Source: an uncultured Azohydromonas sp.
Lineage (GTDB): Bacteria > Pseudomonadota > Gammaproteobacteria > Burkholderiales > Burkholderiaceae_C
Length of the DNA: 64,000 bases
Assembly: GCF_937926365.1 (NCBI RefSeq)
Contig: NZ_CALAOH010000255.1
Span: forward strand, 106,845 to 170,844
Reading direction: 5' to 3'
Within the stretch, counting starts at the first letter, position 1; every line of letters starts with the position of its first letter. The notes beneath the pieces were generated by a model. The model was not told the origin of the DNA and searched no databases. It was given only the letters and a program-made list of their open reading frames with translations. Made by a program: the position numbers and the translations under genes. Below are positions 26,209 through 41,317 of the stretch, one piece after another.

Positions 26209-27153
26209 ATGCCCGTCGTGAAGAAGCTCGACACCGCTGTCCCGCCGCCTGAAGACCCCAGAAGCGCAAAACCTGCCGGCCGTGCTGCCGCGCGGTTGAC
26301 GGAGCGCCTGCAGCGCGTACGGTCCAAGTCGAAAGCCTTGGCACCCTTGGCTGCTTCGGAGCCGGAGAGCATCGACAACAGGCAGTTGCCACTCTGGCCA
26401 GAAAAAGTCCGGGGGCTGCCCAATGCGCTTGCCCGGTCGGCGCTTTTTTGTGCGGGTACACCCAAGATCCCGCGGGAAAACCTCAAGCAAAAGGAGATCT
26501 ACAGCATCAAGGGGATCACCATCCACTACACGGGCGAGGAGTTGCGCAACGACGACGACGAGGACGTGTTCCTGCAGGTCACGCACCTCGCTCGGCTTCA
26601 GCCTCTGGGCGAGCGGGTGGAGTTCTCCGCGCACAGCATGCTCAAGGCGTTGCGGTGGGACACGGGCAGCGCAGGCTACAAGCGGCTGCGCGCCGTGCTG
26701 ACACGGCTGCAGGCCACCGCCGTGATGGTGTCCGCCGATGGCATGGAGCGAGGCTATTCGGGGTCGCTGCTGCGCTCCTTCGCGTGGGACCAAGCGCGGT
26801 GGTCCGTCGAACTGGATCCCAAGATCATCCGACTGTTCGGCAGTACGCAGTACACGCGCCTCGAGTGGGAGCAGCGGATGCGCCTGGCGCCTCTGGCCAA
26901 GAAGCTGCACGCCTACTACGTCACGCACCGGGACCCGTATCCGCTGCGGGTCGAGACGATCCGGGACTTGTGCGGCTCGCGTATCCGGGAGCTCTCGCAG
27001 TTCAGGCCCACGCTGCGCCTGGCACTGAATCGCCTCGTGGAAGTCGGATTCCTGGAAAGCTGGAATCTTGACAGGACCACGGACCAAGTCAGCGTCGTGC
27101 GTGCGCCGCAAGCGTCCGCGTCGCTCCTCCGGAACGAAACGGCGGTCGCCTGA
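26209..27153 (+). CDS. TrfA-family plasmid replication initiator
   Basis: The 314-residue protein has a basic N-terminal extension and the TrfA core: LPNALARSALFCAG, then YTGEELRNDDDEDVFLQVTH and LARLQPLGERVEF. These correspond to the conserved middle of IncP-type TrfA proteins. The C-terminal half carries winged-helix-like segments (PLRVETIRDLCG, FRPTLRLALNRLVEVGFL). TrfA binds iterons as a monomer and helps load the replicative helicase. Three inverted iterons stand directly upstream and nine more lie 0.7-1 kb away. This gene is the main evidence that the window belongs to a plasmid. No partition gene is visible nearby. ATG 26209 is the start used; no strong ribosome site is evident. Confidence 0.92.
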   Translation: MPVVKKLDTAVPPPEDPRSAKPAGRAAARLTERLQRVRSKSKALAPLAASEPESIDNRQLPLWPEKVRGLPNALARSALFCAGTPKIPRENLKQKEIYSIKGITIHYTGEELRNDDDEDVFLQVTHLARLQPLGERVEFSAHSMLKALRWDTGSAGYKRLRAVLTRLQATAVMVSADGMERGYSGSLLRSFAWDQARWSVELDPKIIRLFGSTQYTRLEWEQRMRLAPLAKKLHAYYVTHRDPYPLRVETIRDLCGSRIRELSQFRPTLRLALNRLVEVGFLESWNLDRTTDQVSVVRAPQASASLLRNETAVA

Positions 27154-27275
27154 TCGACCCGCACGATCTGTGGCTGCTTGTCTGCCACACGATCAGTCGC
27201 ACCTTGCGTTGCACCTGGCGCGACATTGCAGGTCAAACGGCGAATCCCGGGCCGCTCAACTGACTCCTGCCAAGC

Positions 27276-27949
27276 TCAATCCGCTGGCCCAGGCCGACGA
27301 GCCACGAGGCAAGAAGGACGTCGCGGCCACCTAGATGCCGCGCAAGGCTGTTGAGAGAAAACGCGGTCGAGCCTGGCGCGCGTCGTGGCCTGCGCACGCG
27401 ACAGGAGCGCGTGGTTCACCGCCGTGACGCCCCAGTGCCGGGCCACGTCGGCATGGATACGGCACCACAGGTGGCTGGCCATCTCAGCGTCCACTTGTCG
27501 CGCGGTGGGCGCGGCCGGGCTTTGGAAGCTGCAGCGCTTCCACCAGGACGCCGAGCTTGTGGCTCGTGCACTCGGGGTACAGGCGCCGTGCCAGCAGCAT
27601 CGTGCACGCGAACGGCGTGTTGGCGTCCAGCGCCAGCCGCCGCAGCTCGGCCACCCAGAATTTCCTGTCGAACGACGTGTTGTGCGCTACCACCGGCAAC
27701 GTGCTGACGAAGCGTGCGGCCTCGCGCATGACCTCGGCGACAGCTGGTGCCGCGGCCACCATCGCGTTGGTGATGCCGGTGAGGTCGGTGATGAAGGCCG
27801 GGATGCGCCGACCCGGGTTCATGAGACTCTGATAGCGATCGACTTGTGCGGCCGTCCTCCACCAGCGCGATGGCGATCTCGGTGGGCCGGTCGCCCAGGT
27901 CCGGGCTCAGGCCCTTGGTTTCGAAGTCGAGGACGGCAACCTGTGCCAT
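27276..27949 (-). pseudogene. DnaQ-like 3'-5' exonuclease broken by two frameshifts
   Basis: Three adjoining frames rebuild one protein. ATG 27949 opens MAQVAVLDFETKGLSP (exonuclease motif I, Asp-x-Glu). After a shift near 27865 comes VDRYQSLMNPGRRIPAFI with the Asn/Asp of motif II in VAHNTSFDRKFW. After a second shift near 27495 comes DAEMASHLWCRIHADV, matching the motif III region. This DEDDh domain matches proofreading-type exonucleases. The start overlaps the preceding stop (TGATG), so the gene was once coupled to it. Two indels make it inactive unless they are sequence errors. Confidence 0.75.
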
Positions 27950-28266
27950 CACGGCAACCCCCACGGGTCTGCGCTGCTGGCGCTGCCCGGACGCACGCGC
28001 CAGTTGGCCGCCGTGCAGCGCCACGGGCATCGCGGACAGCAGCAAGCGCCGTCGTCGCACTCGTCAGCGTCGATAAGGCTCACGCCGGCGAGGACAGCGG
28101 CCGCGTGGCAGGCCTCGATGGTCGGCGCGCCCTGCAGCTCCTGCAGGCATTGCACCGCCGAGCGCATCCGCGCGTCCATCCCGGCTACTGACAGGGTCCC
28201 GATCGCAAGGCCCTCGACCGGCAGGCGGCCATGCGCTTGCGTGGCGGCTCGGACATCGATTTGCAT
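27949..28266 (-). CDS. hypothetical protein coupled to the exonuclease
   Basis: A 105-residue frame from ATG 28266 ends in TGA that shares a base with the exonuclease start. The N-terminal half is helical (MRSAVQCLQELQGAPTIEACHAAAVLAGV), and a Cys-rich stretch (CDDGACCCPRCPWRC) could bind metal. I do not recognise the family. The perfect stop-start overlap supports it as a real gene, although the Arg-rich tail may reflect drift after the exonuclease decayed. Confidence 0.45.
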   Translation of the reverse strand: MQIDVRAATQAHGRLPVEGLAIGTLSVAGMDARMRSAVQCLQELQGAPTIEACHAAAVLAGVSLIDADECDDGACCCPRCPWRCTAANWRVRPGSASSADPWGLP

Positions 28267-28376
28267 GGGGCGGCAGTATGCCGCGCTGGGTGGCCGACCG
28301 AGCCGGGCGAACCGAGCGTCGTCACGGCACCCATCGGGCGCCTTGGTGCCCGGGGCCCGGGCCTGCCACGGGCACA

Positions 28377-30620
28377 ATGACGCTGCCCGCAAGGCCCGCG
28401 CATGCGCCGGCGGTGCAGCCCTGCCGTCCCGCTCACGTCGTGCGCAACCCTCCCATCCCATCCGCGTCACCGCTGGAACAGCTCTCCGGCCTAGTCGAGC
28501 GCGTCACCTTCCACAACGCCGACAACGGCTTCTGCGTCCTGCGCCTGAAGGTCAAGGGCGAGCGCGACCTCATCACGCTCATCGGCCACACCCCGGCGGT
28601 GACACCCGGCGAGTACGCGTCGGCCTCCGGCCACTGGGTCACCGACCGCGAGCACGGCCGGCAGTTCCGGGCGGTCTTCGTCAAGATCGCACCGCCGACC
28701 ACCCTGGCCGGCATCGAGCGGTATCTCGGCTCCGGCATGGTCAAGGGCATCGGGCCCATCTATGCCGGCCGGCTGGTGCAGGCGTTCGGCGCCGAGGTGT
28801 TCGACATCATCGAGCGCACGCCCGAACGGCTGCGCGAGATCCATGGCATCGGCGACAAGCGCGCGCGCAAGATCATCGGCGGCTGGGCCGACCAGAAGAC
28901 GATCCGCGAGATCATGGTGTTCCTGCATGCCCACGGCGTCTCCACGTCGCGGGCCGTGCGCATTTTCAAGACCTACGGCGCCGAGGCCATCGAGCTGGTG
29001 CGCGCCGACCCGTACCGCCTGGCGCGCGACATCCGCGGCATCGGCTTCCTGTCGGCCGACACCATCGCGCAGAAGCTGGGCATCGCGCGCGACTCCCCGC
29101 TGCGCGCCCGCGCGGGCGTCTCCCATGCACTGGCCGAGGCCGCGGCCGAGGGCCACTGCGGACTGCCGCACGCCGAGCTTGTGCCGCTGGCGGTGAAGCT
29201 GCTTGAGATTGCCCCGGACGTCATCGAGGCCGCCATTGCGCAGGAGATCGCGGACGGGGTGCTCGTGCCCGAGACCATCGATTCCCAGCCGTGCGTGTTC
29301 CTCGCGCCGCTGCACCAGGCCGAGCGCTCCATCGCGGCCCAGGTCGCGCGGTTGAAGACGCAAGCCGCGCCATGGCCCGCGATCGACGCCGACCGGGCGA
29401 TGGCGTGGGTACAGCGCAAGCTCGCCATCGAGCTGGCCCAGAGCCAGCAGGCGGCGCTGCGGCTGGCGCTGTCGTCCAAGCTACTGGTCATCACCGGCGG
29501 CCCCGGCGTGGGCAAGACCACGCTGGTCAACTCGATCCTGACCATCCTGCGCGCCAAGGAGGTTCACGCCTTGGCCGCCGCGCCCACCGGGCGAGCGGCC
29601 AAGCGGCTGTCGGAGTCCACCGCCCTGGAGGCCCGCACCATCCACCGGCTGCTGGAGGTCGATCCGCGCAACGGCCAGTTCAAGCACAACGAGGATTCAC
29701 CCCTGCAGTGCGACCTGCTGGTGGTGGACGAGTGCTCGATGATCGACGTGCCGCTGGCCAACCATCTGCTCAAGGCCGTCGCGACGCGCTCGGCGGTGAT
29801 CTTCGTCGGCGACGTGGACCAGTTGCCCTCGGTCGGGCCGGGCCAGTTCCTGGCCGATCTCATCGCCAGCGGCGCCGTGCCCGTGGTGCGGCTCACCGAG
29901 GTGTTCCGCCAGGCGGCGAGCTCGCGCATCGTGCGCGCGGCGCACCAGGTCAACCAGGGCCACTTTCCCTCGCTGCCGGCCAAGGACGAGCCCTCGGACT
30001 TCTACTTCGTGCCGGTGGAGGATGCCGAGGCGATCGCCCCGACGGTCGTGGACCTCGTGGCCGAGCGGCTGCCCCGGAAGTTCGACCTGGACGCCGTGCG
30101 CGACATCCAGGTGCTGTGCCCGATGAACCGCGGCGCCAGCGGCGCGCGCGGCATCGACCCGTTGCTGCAGGCCAGGCTCAATCCGCCGGGCGCGAGCAGC
30201 GTGACCAAGTTCGGCAACACCTTCGGCGTCGGCGACAAGGTCATGCAGATGGAGAACAACTACGACCGCGACGTCTACAACGGCGACATCGGCCTGGTGG
30301 CGCAGATCGATCCCGAGGAGCAGGAGCTGGTGGTGGAGTTCGACGGCCGACCAGTCATCTACCCGTGGGCCGAGCTCGACGAGCTGACGCTGTGCTACGC
30401 CACGACGATCCACAAGTCGCAGGGCTCCGAGTACCCGGTGGTCGTGATCCCGGTGTCCACCCAGCACTTCATGATGCTCAAGCGCAACCTCGTCTACACC
30501 GGCATCACCCGGGGCAAGTGGCTGGTGGTGCTGGTGGGCCAGAAGCGCGCGCTGGCCATGGCGGTCAAGGGCCGGCAGACCCGGCGCCGCTGGTCCAAGC
30601 TGCGCGAACGGCTGGCTTGA
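28377..30620 (+). CDS. RecD2-like superfamily 1B helicase
   Basis: About 747 residues are counted from ATG 28377. GTG 28440, directly before the conserved start of the fold, is an alternative, since the first residues are Pro/Ala-rich and lack homology. The N-terminal half has the RecD2/YrrC layout: an OB-like GLVERVTFHNADNGFCVLR, then helix-hairpin-helix segments (GSGMVKGIGPIYAGRLV, IHGIGDKRARKII, IRGIGFLSADTIA). The helicase core has Walker A TGGPGVGKTT, motif II VVDECSMID, QLPSVGPGQFL and a late YATTIHKSQGSEYPVV. RecD2 enzymes are 5'-3' DNA helicases outside RecBCD. It converges with the RecQ-UvrD fusion, from which it is separated by only 101 bp. Confidence 0.9.
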   Translation: MTLPARPAHAPAVQPCRPAHVVRNPPIPSASPLEQLSGLVERVTFHNADNGFCVLRLKVKGERDLITLIGHTPAVTPGEYASASGHWVTDREHGRQFRAVFVKIAPPTTLAGIERYLGSGMVKGIGPIYAGRLVQAFGAEVFDIIERTPERLREIHGIGDKRARKIIGGWADQKTIREIMVFLHAHGVSTSRAVRIFKTYGAEAIELVRADPYRLARDIRGIGFLSADTIAQKLGIARDSPLRARAGVSHALAEAAAEGHCGLPHAELVPLAVKLLEIAPDVIEAAIAQEIADGVLVPETIDSQPCVFLAPLHQAERSIAAQVARLKTQAAPWPAIDADRAMAWVQRKLAIELAQSQQAALRLALSSKLLVITGGPGVGKTTLVNSILTILRAKEVHALAAAPTGRAAKRLSESTALEARTIHRLLEVDPRNGQFKHNEDSPLQCDLLVVDECSMIDVPLANHLLKAVATRSAVIFVGDVDQLPSVGPGQFLADLIASGAVPVVRLTEVFRQAASSRIVRAAHQVNQGHFPSLPAKDEPSDFYFVPVEDAEAIAPTVVDLVAERLPRKFDLDAVRDIQVLCPMNRGASGARGIDPLLQARLNPPGASSVTKFGNTFGVGDKVMQMENNYDRDVYNGDIGLVAQIDPEEQELVVEFDGRPVIYPWAELDELTLCYATTIHKSQGSEYPVVVIPVSTQHFMMLKRNLVYTGITRGKWLVVLVGQKRALAMAVKGRQTRRRWSKLRERLA

Positions 30621-30721
30621 GCGCACGGCCAAGCCGACTGGGCTGTCCGCCCTGTTGCCGCGCGGCGGTTGCAGCGAACACCTGGCCCGTCGTCGAGCCG
30701 CTCCACACGGGCCCCGTGCCG

Positions 30722-35890
<5,169 letters not shown>

Positions 35891-36241
35891 GGCGCACCCC
35901 GGTCGGCCCACGCAGAGCCCCTGCCCGGCCCGCGCGCAGGTGCAGAGCTGCACGGCATGGGAGCGGGCCTGGTGTCCATGAGGGCTCGATTCTGACCGAT
36001 GGCTTCAGGGCGGCCGCGCATCGGGCGGCTCGTGCCTCACCTCGCCGGCGACGCCGCGGCGTCTGTACGCAATTGCACCGGCCTCGGGTGCTGGATGCGC
36101 CGGGGCGACACGGCCCGCCGAGCCCAGGGGCGACGATGACGGGCGCTGCCCACTGGCGTCGCGACGCGCGCCAGATGGGCGCAGACTTGCCGGTTCCCCG
36201 GTGCACTGTCACATTGGCCGACGCATTCCTGGCGCGCCGCC

Positions 36242-38502
36242 ATGACGACGCCTTGGATGGAGGAGCTGACCTTGTCCATTGCACACGAGCTGCCCGCCCT
36301 GCTGAGCACGGTGCGAACGCCGGGCGACTTCTGCACCGCAGGCACGATCGAGCTGGCGCTCCCACGGCTGACGGTGCAAGGCGTCGGGGCGGTCGCGTTG
36401 CCGCTGCTGCCGGTGCAGGCCAAAGAGCTCATCGCCGTCGCCGATCGTGCGCCTTATGGCCGCGGCGCGCAGACGCTCGTCGACACCGCGGTGCGGCGGA
36501 CTTGGCAGATCGGCGCCGAGTGCGTGAAGATCGAGGGCGCCCACTGGGCACGGACGCTGCAAGCCATCGTCGAGAAGGTGGCCGAGGGGCTGGGCGTGAC
36601 GACGGCCGTGACGGCGCAGCTCTACAAGCTGCTTGTCTACGACGAGGGTAGCTTCTTCATCGAACACCGCGACACCGAGAAGGCGGCCGGCATGTTTGCC
36701 ACCCTTGTTGTCGCGCTGCCGTCGCTCCACACCGGGGGCGAGCTCGTCGTGCGTCACAAGGGCCGGGAGGTCCGCCTGGACCTGCAGGGTCCGGACCCCT
36801 CGATGGCGGCGTTCGCAGCCTTCTACGCCGACTGCGTGCACGAAGTGCGGCCCGTCACCTCGGGGTGTCGCCTGGTGCTGGTCTACAACTTGGTGCGCGA
36901 GGGGCGGGGCCGGCTGCCCCAGCCTCCCGACTACGAGGCCGAGACGCAGCGCATCGCGGCGCTGCTGGCAGCCTGGGGCGCCGGCGAATGGGGCTCGGAT
37001 GACGAAGCCCCGGCGAAGCTGGTCTATCCCCTGGAGCATGCCTACACCCCGGCGGAGCTGTCCTTCCAGGCCCTCAAGGGAGCGGACGCAGCCGCCGCCG
37101 CCGTGCTGGCCGCTGCGGCGCAGCGCTCGGGCTGCGAGCTGCACGTGGCGCTGCTGACCATCGAGGAAAGCGGCAGCGCCGAGTACAGCGGCTACTCCGG
37201 CCGCTCCTGGCGCGACGACGAGTTCGAGATCGTCGAGGTCTGCAGCAGCAGCGCGGTGCTGTCGGACTGGCGAAGCCCCGACGGCACGGCGGCAGAGCTC
37301 GGTATCTTTCCCGTCGAAGACTGCGAGCTGTGTCCGCCGGACATGTTCGATGACATGGAGCCTGACGAGCAGGAGTTCCAGGAAGCCACTGGCAACGAAG
37401 GCGCTTCCTTCGAGCGCAGCTACCGACGCGCCGCCCTGGTGCTGTGGCCGAGGGCGAGGCGGCTGGAGGTCATCAGCCAGGCAGGCCTGCAGGTGAGCCT
37501 GCCCTGGCTCGCCTCACTGGCCCGGCGCTGGCAGGACAGCGGCGCCCCCACCGATTCGCCGCTGTGGAAGGAGGCCCATGAGCTCGCTGGGCACATGCTC
37601 GATGCTTGGCCCGACAGAGGTGAGTGGCCCCGACACGGCGAGGCGCCCAGCACGGCGGCCAGGATGCTGGCCACGCTGGCACAGCTCCAGGACGCAGCGC
37701 GCATCGACGCCTTCCTGGCCGATATCAGCGCCGCTGGCGACTACGGCAAGAGCGACAACGAGGCCCTGCTCGCGGCCGCAGCGCTGCTCGCGCCGCGGCG
37801 CGCGGCCGTGCTGATCGAGCACATCGTCAGGGCGAACGCTGCGAAGGACCCCGGTGCCTGTGCGGACCTGCTTGCCCGTGGCGCTGCTGCACCGCCGCTC
37901 GGACGCCCTGCGCCAGACCTCATCGCTGCGGCCAGGGCGCTGGTGGATGCGCTGCCCGGCGACCCGGCGCGAGCACCGCAGCCACCGGCCAACGCGTGGT
38001 GGCGGCGCTCGAGCGCATCAACGCGACGTTGGCCCGGTTGGCCGTCGACCACCTCCTGGCCTGGCCCAAGACCTACGATCTGGATGCCGTCATCCTGCCT
38101 GCGCTCAGGCACCTGACCAGCCAAGCCACGACACGCGACACCCCTGGCGTGCAACGGCTGCGCGCCGCGTGCGTGCAACACCTTCGCGCGCGCACGGCCG
38201 AGCCGCTGGAGCCGCCGACCAACTGGACCCGAGCCGCCACACTCAACTGCCGGTGCGCCCATTGCACCGAGCTCGCCAGGTTTCTGCGGAACCCATACGA
38301 GCAATCATGGACACTCAAGGCCGCCGAAGCCGTCCGAGCCCACGTCACTTCGACCGTGCAACACTGCCGCTGCGATCTGGACCTCGTCACACAACGACGC
38401 GGCAGTCCCTACAGCCTTGTATGCACCAAGAACCAAGCCAGCTACGAGAGACGGGAAAAGCAGCGCCGTGAAGATCTCCAAGACCTGGAACGTCTGGGAT
38501 AG
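36242..38502 (+). pseudogene. 2OG-Fe(II) oxygenase-like protein, frameshifted near the C-terminus
   Basis: The first frame (36242 to about 37985) carries an oxygenase core around residues 125-220: LYKLLVYDEGSFFIEHRDTE with the iron-binding His-x-Asp, GMFATLVVALPSLHTGGELV, and later CVHEVRPVTSGCRLVL supplying a distal His and an Arg for 2-oxoglutarate. This matches the prolyl-4-hydroxylase-like superfamily. From about 37990 homologous-looking sequence continues in the next frame (RVVAALERINATLARLAVDHLLAWP to the stop at 38502), so one base is missing or added. The C-terminal part contains a Cys/His-rich CRCAHCTELARF. The gene is divergent from the exonuclease-RecQ-UvrD gene, with 350 bp between start codons, perhaps a shared regulatory region. 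Substrate unknown. An alternative start is ATG 36257. Confidence 0.72.
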
Positions 38503-38843
38503 CATTTATGGTTCATTGAAAACGCGCGTGGCATGCCAGCCGTAATGCATTTTCATCCTGCTTGCTCAAGCTATTTGCGTATGTCAAGACAAAGTTGAAA
38601 TGTCGCATGACCGGCAATGGAAGCTCAAGCTGCCTTCGTGTTGAACTGCGCAATGGCGGAGTGCAAGTGTGGACGCTCAAGTGCTCCATCACTTACCAAT
38701 AGACGGGTACACACTTAATTCATCAATGCATCCTGAGGTTAATTGATATGAGGCAAGGAAAATACACGCTGATCATATAACCGGCCGCAGGCTCCAGAGC
38801 AGCTGGGGAGGGTCCTCAGTGGCCTGCGGTCATGGGACTGATC
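38503..38843. other. 341-bp AT-richer gap without a gene
   Basis: No supported reading frame. Base composition drops in GC compared with both neighbours around 38510-38780. No repeat or palindrome stands out. Confidence 0.4.
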
Positions 38844-39127
38844 ATGAAACAAGCAAGCGATCGCAGTCGTGCATTGCGTCGCCACCACTCTTGCCGCCTT
38901 AAAAAAGCTAGGCGCTTATATTGGGGTATGGGAACTGGGGCGGAAAACGCTCCGGATGATCGCCGTCTTGGTATCGTGATCTCAACTGCTGCGCTGCGCT
39001 GCGCTACTGCCATATGTACAGGAATCCGCGCCGCTATTGGAAGATCAAAGACGCGTTGACGGTACAGGAGCGGCGCTTGTTCCAAGACCTCCTCCAAGAT
39101 ATTCAGGGAGAATCTCAACCAAGTTGA
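38844..39127 (+). pseudogene. remnant of a small CGNPR-type hypothetical protein
   Basis: The frame from ATG 38844 gives RHHSCRLKKARRLYW and DDRRLGIVIST. After a shift near 38990 the next frame continues YCHMYRNPRRYWKIKDALTV and QERRLFQDLLQ. This matches a widespread family of small bacterial proteins whose core is normally Cys-Ser-Cys-x-Met-Cys-Gly-Asn-Pro-Arg. Here two of the Cys and the Gly are changed and the frame is broken, so it is decayed. The family's function is not known to me. Confidence 0.5.
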
Positions 39128-39653
39128 TCGTGGCGTCGGCGTGATCCGTACGGGCCGAATCAATGCAGTGCGAGAATATCTCGTGCGGCAACGTGACGCT
39201 GCTGGAGCGTGAGGGCCCGGACGGGACGCTGCCGAAGGACTTCGCGCACCAGTCTGACTTCGGCACTCAGCGTCGCCGCGTGGGTCGCTGCGGTTTCCAA
39301 GCAACCCTCAGTGGGGATACCACCTCGTCGAACACGCAGTGGTCCTACGGAAAGCTGGCACCTTGCGTCCGATGCTCGTATGACAGCGCCAGCCAGCGTC
39401 GCCAATATTCAACGGACTTTATGTCAAGTCTGGGCATGGCCGCTTGATTCAATACTGGTGCACCGACCGCACGGGGGCTGGATCAGAAAAACTCATGAGA
39501 GGAAATCTCGCCGATTTGAGCTATGGGCAAAGGCGCGTTCCGGACAAGTACAACGACGCGGAGGTGCTGGCTTCTACGTCGCGATCGATTCAATATCAGG
39601 GCGCCGTTCGCACGGTCCGGACGCCAGGCTGGTTTCTACCGCGACGTGAGCCG
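39128..39653. other. decayed trailer of CRISPR array 1
   Basis: No supported gene. Fragments resembling the repeat are detectable, most clearly around 39588-39622 (TTCAATATCAGGGC then CACGGTCCGGAC) and more weakly near 39440-39480. They are most likely the oldest, degraded units of the array. The remainder shows nothing definable. Confidence 0.5.
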
Positions 39654-41052
39654 GTCTCAATCCCTTCGATATCAGGGCACGGTCCAGACCATCTGGATAT
39701 GCGACATGGCTTCATCGTTGGCGTCTTAATCCCTTCGATAGCAGGGCACGGTCCAGACACCCACGACTGGGACTGCTGCGGTTGCCAGTTGTCTTAATCC
39801 CTTCGATATCAGGGCACGGTCCAGACGGAAGGCAACGAGCGTAATCGAGATACCGAACGTCTTAATCCCTTCGATATCAGGGCACGGTCCAGACATAAAT
39901 CGAGGCGGCCTCAAGGATCCTAACGTGTCTTAATCCCTTCGATATCAGGGCACGGTCCAGACCCGAAGGTGTCTCCGAACCGTCATCGTCTGGAGTCTTA
40001 ATCCCTTCGATATCAGGGCACGGTCCAGACGGGCGGGCCCTGGTCTACGCCCGACGGGGCGAGTCTTAATCCCTTCGATATCAGGGCACGGTCCAGACCT
40101 GCTGCCCAAGCTCAACCGCTACACCGTCCTGTCTTAATCCCTTCGATATCAGGGCACGGTCCAGACAGCCACATTTTCACAACCAAAAGGAATAACCAGT
40201 CTTAATCCCTTCGATATCAGGGCACGGTCCAGACATCGCGTGCGTCCGGGGGCGCCCGAGGATGCCGGTCTTAATCCCTTCGATATCAGGGCACGGTCCA
40301 GACACCACCGATGAATTCCTCGTCACCGCTACCAGTCTTAATCCCTTCGATATCAGGGCACGGTCCAGACAGCCACATTTTCACAACCAAAAGGAATAAC
40401 CAGTCTTAATCCCTTCGATATCAGGGCACGGTCCAGACATCGCGTGCGTCCGGGGGCGCCCGAGGATGCCGGTCTTAATCCCTTCGATATCAGGGCACGG
40501 TCCAGACACCACCGATGAATTCCTCGTCACCGCTACCAGTCTTAATCCCTTCGATATCAGGGCACGGTCCAGACTCTGAAGCAAAACTACGGTGAGCGCT
40601 TTCAGTTGTCTTAATCCCTTCGATATCAGGGCACGGTCCAGACTTGTCGCAGTCCCCGCACCGCAGAGTATTTCCAGTCTTAATCCCTTCGATATCAGGG
40701 CACGGTCCAGACGCGTGGGCAGTGCCGCACCAAAGCGCAGTCTCGTCTTAATCCCTTCGATATCAGGGCACGGTCCAGACAGCTGGCGAAGGATCCCGAG
40801 GGCACGATCAAGTCTTAATCCCTTCGATTTCAGGGCACGGTCCAGACCGGCCACGGCCTTCAGGGGCTCGGGCTGGGCCGTCTTAATCCCTTCGATATCA
40901 GGGCACGGTCCAGACATACGACGCACGCATATACGCCGATGACGACTAGTCTTAATCCCTTCGATATCAGGGCACGGTCCAGACAAGTGGAGCAAGCCAC
41001 CGAGCTGATGCGCCAGGTCTTAATCCCTTCGATATCAGGGCACGGTCCAGAC
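39654..41052 (-). CRISPR. CRISPR array 1: 21 repeats, 36-nt repeat
   Basis: Twenty-one repeats of 36 nt (plus strand begins GTCTTAATCCC, ends GGTCCAGAC) alternate with 20 spacers of 31-33 nt, period about 68. Leader homology at the right end indicates transcription on the minus strand, where each repeat ends ATTAAGAC, a type III/I-like crRNA 5' tag. The left end is degenerate: the first repeat has CTCAATCC instead of CTTAATCC and the second has GATAGCAGG. The repeat at 40812 has one substitution (GATTTCAGG). A block of three units (40167-40370) is duplicated exactly next to itself (40371-40574). No cas gene adjoins. Confidence 0.97.
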
Positions 41053-41215
41053 TGCTCGCGTCGAAAATGATAGCAGCGACAAGGGCTTGGCGGGGCCCTT
41101 CACAACTTTTCGGTCGACCGCGGGAGCTGTCTCCCGCGCCGGGGCTGGTCGCTGCGGCGGCATGGCGGACCCTCACGGCACGAAGAGGCCATTGTCCTGC
41201 AGCTTGCCTTGCCCG
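41053..41215 (-). promoter_or_regulatory. leader of CRISPR array 1
   Basis: The sequence directly outside the last repeat (TGCTCGCGTCGAAAATGATAG) is nearly identical to that beside array 2 and to the reverse complement of that beside array 3. It also holds a hairpin-forming GCGGGAGCTGTCTCCCGC about 70 bp out, followed by GGCTGGTCGCTGCGGCGGCA. Conservation in three arrays marks it as the leader, carrying the promoter and the spacer-acquisition site. Confidence 0.88.
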
Positions 41216-41317
41216 ATGCTGACGCTGCGGTGCCGCACAGGCAAAGCAGCCAGTTGCTCGTGCAACTGCAGCGTTTGCTACTTGCCCGAGCGGGGCAGGA
41301 AGCGCAGGACTGCAGCG

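Noticed and set aside
28278..28376. Extended start of the RecD2-like gene at 28278
   Set aside because: The extra residues are Arg/Gly/Pro-rich, lack homology and have no ribosome site.
38816..39304. Minus-strand 162-codon frame opposite the CGNPR remnant
   Set aside because: The recognisable family signature is on the plus strand; the minus frame is a shadow.
40381..40995. Protein-like frames across the CRISPR arrays
   Set aside because: They only translate the repeats (DRALISKGLR and similar) and are array artefacts, not genes.
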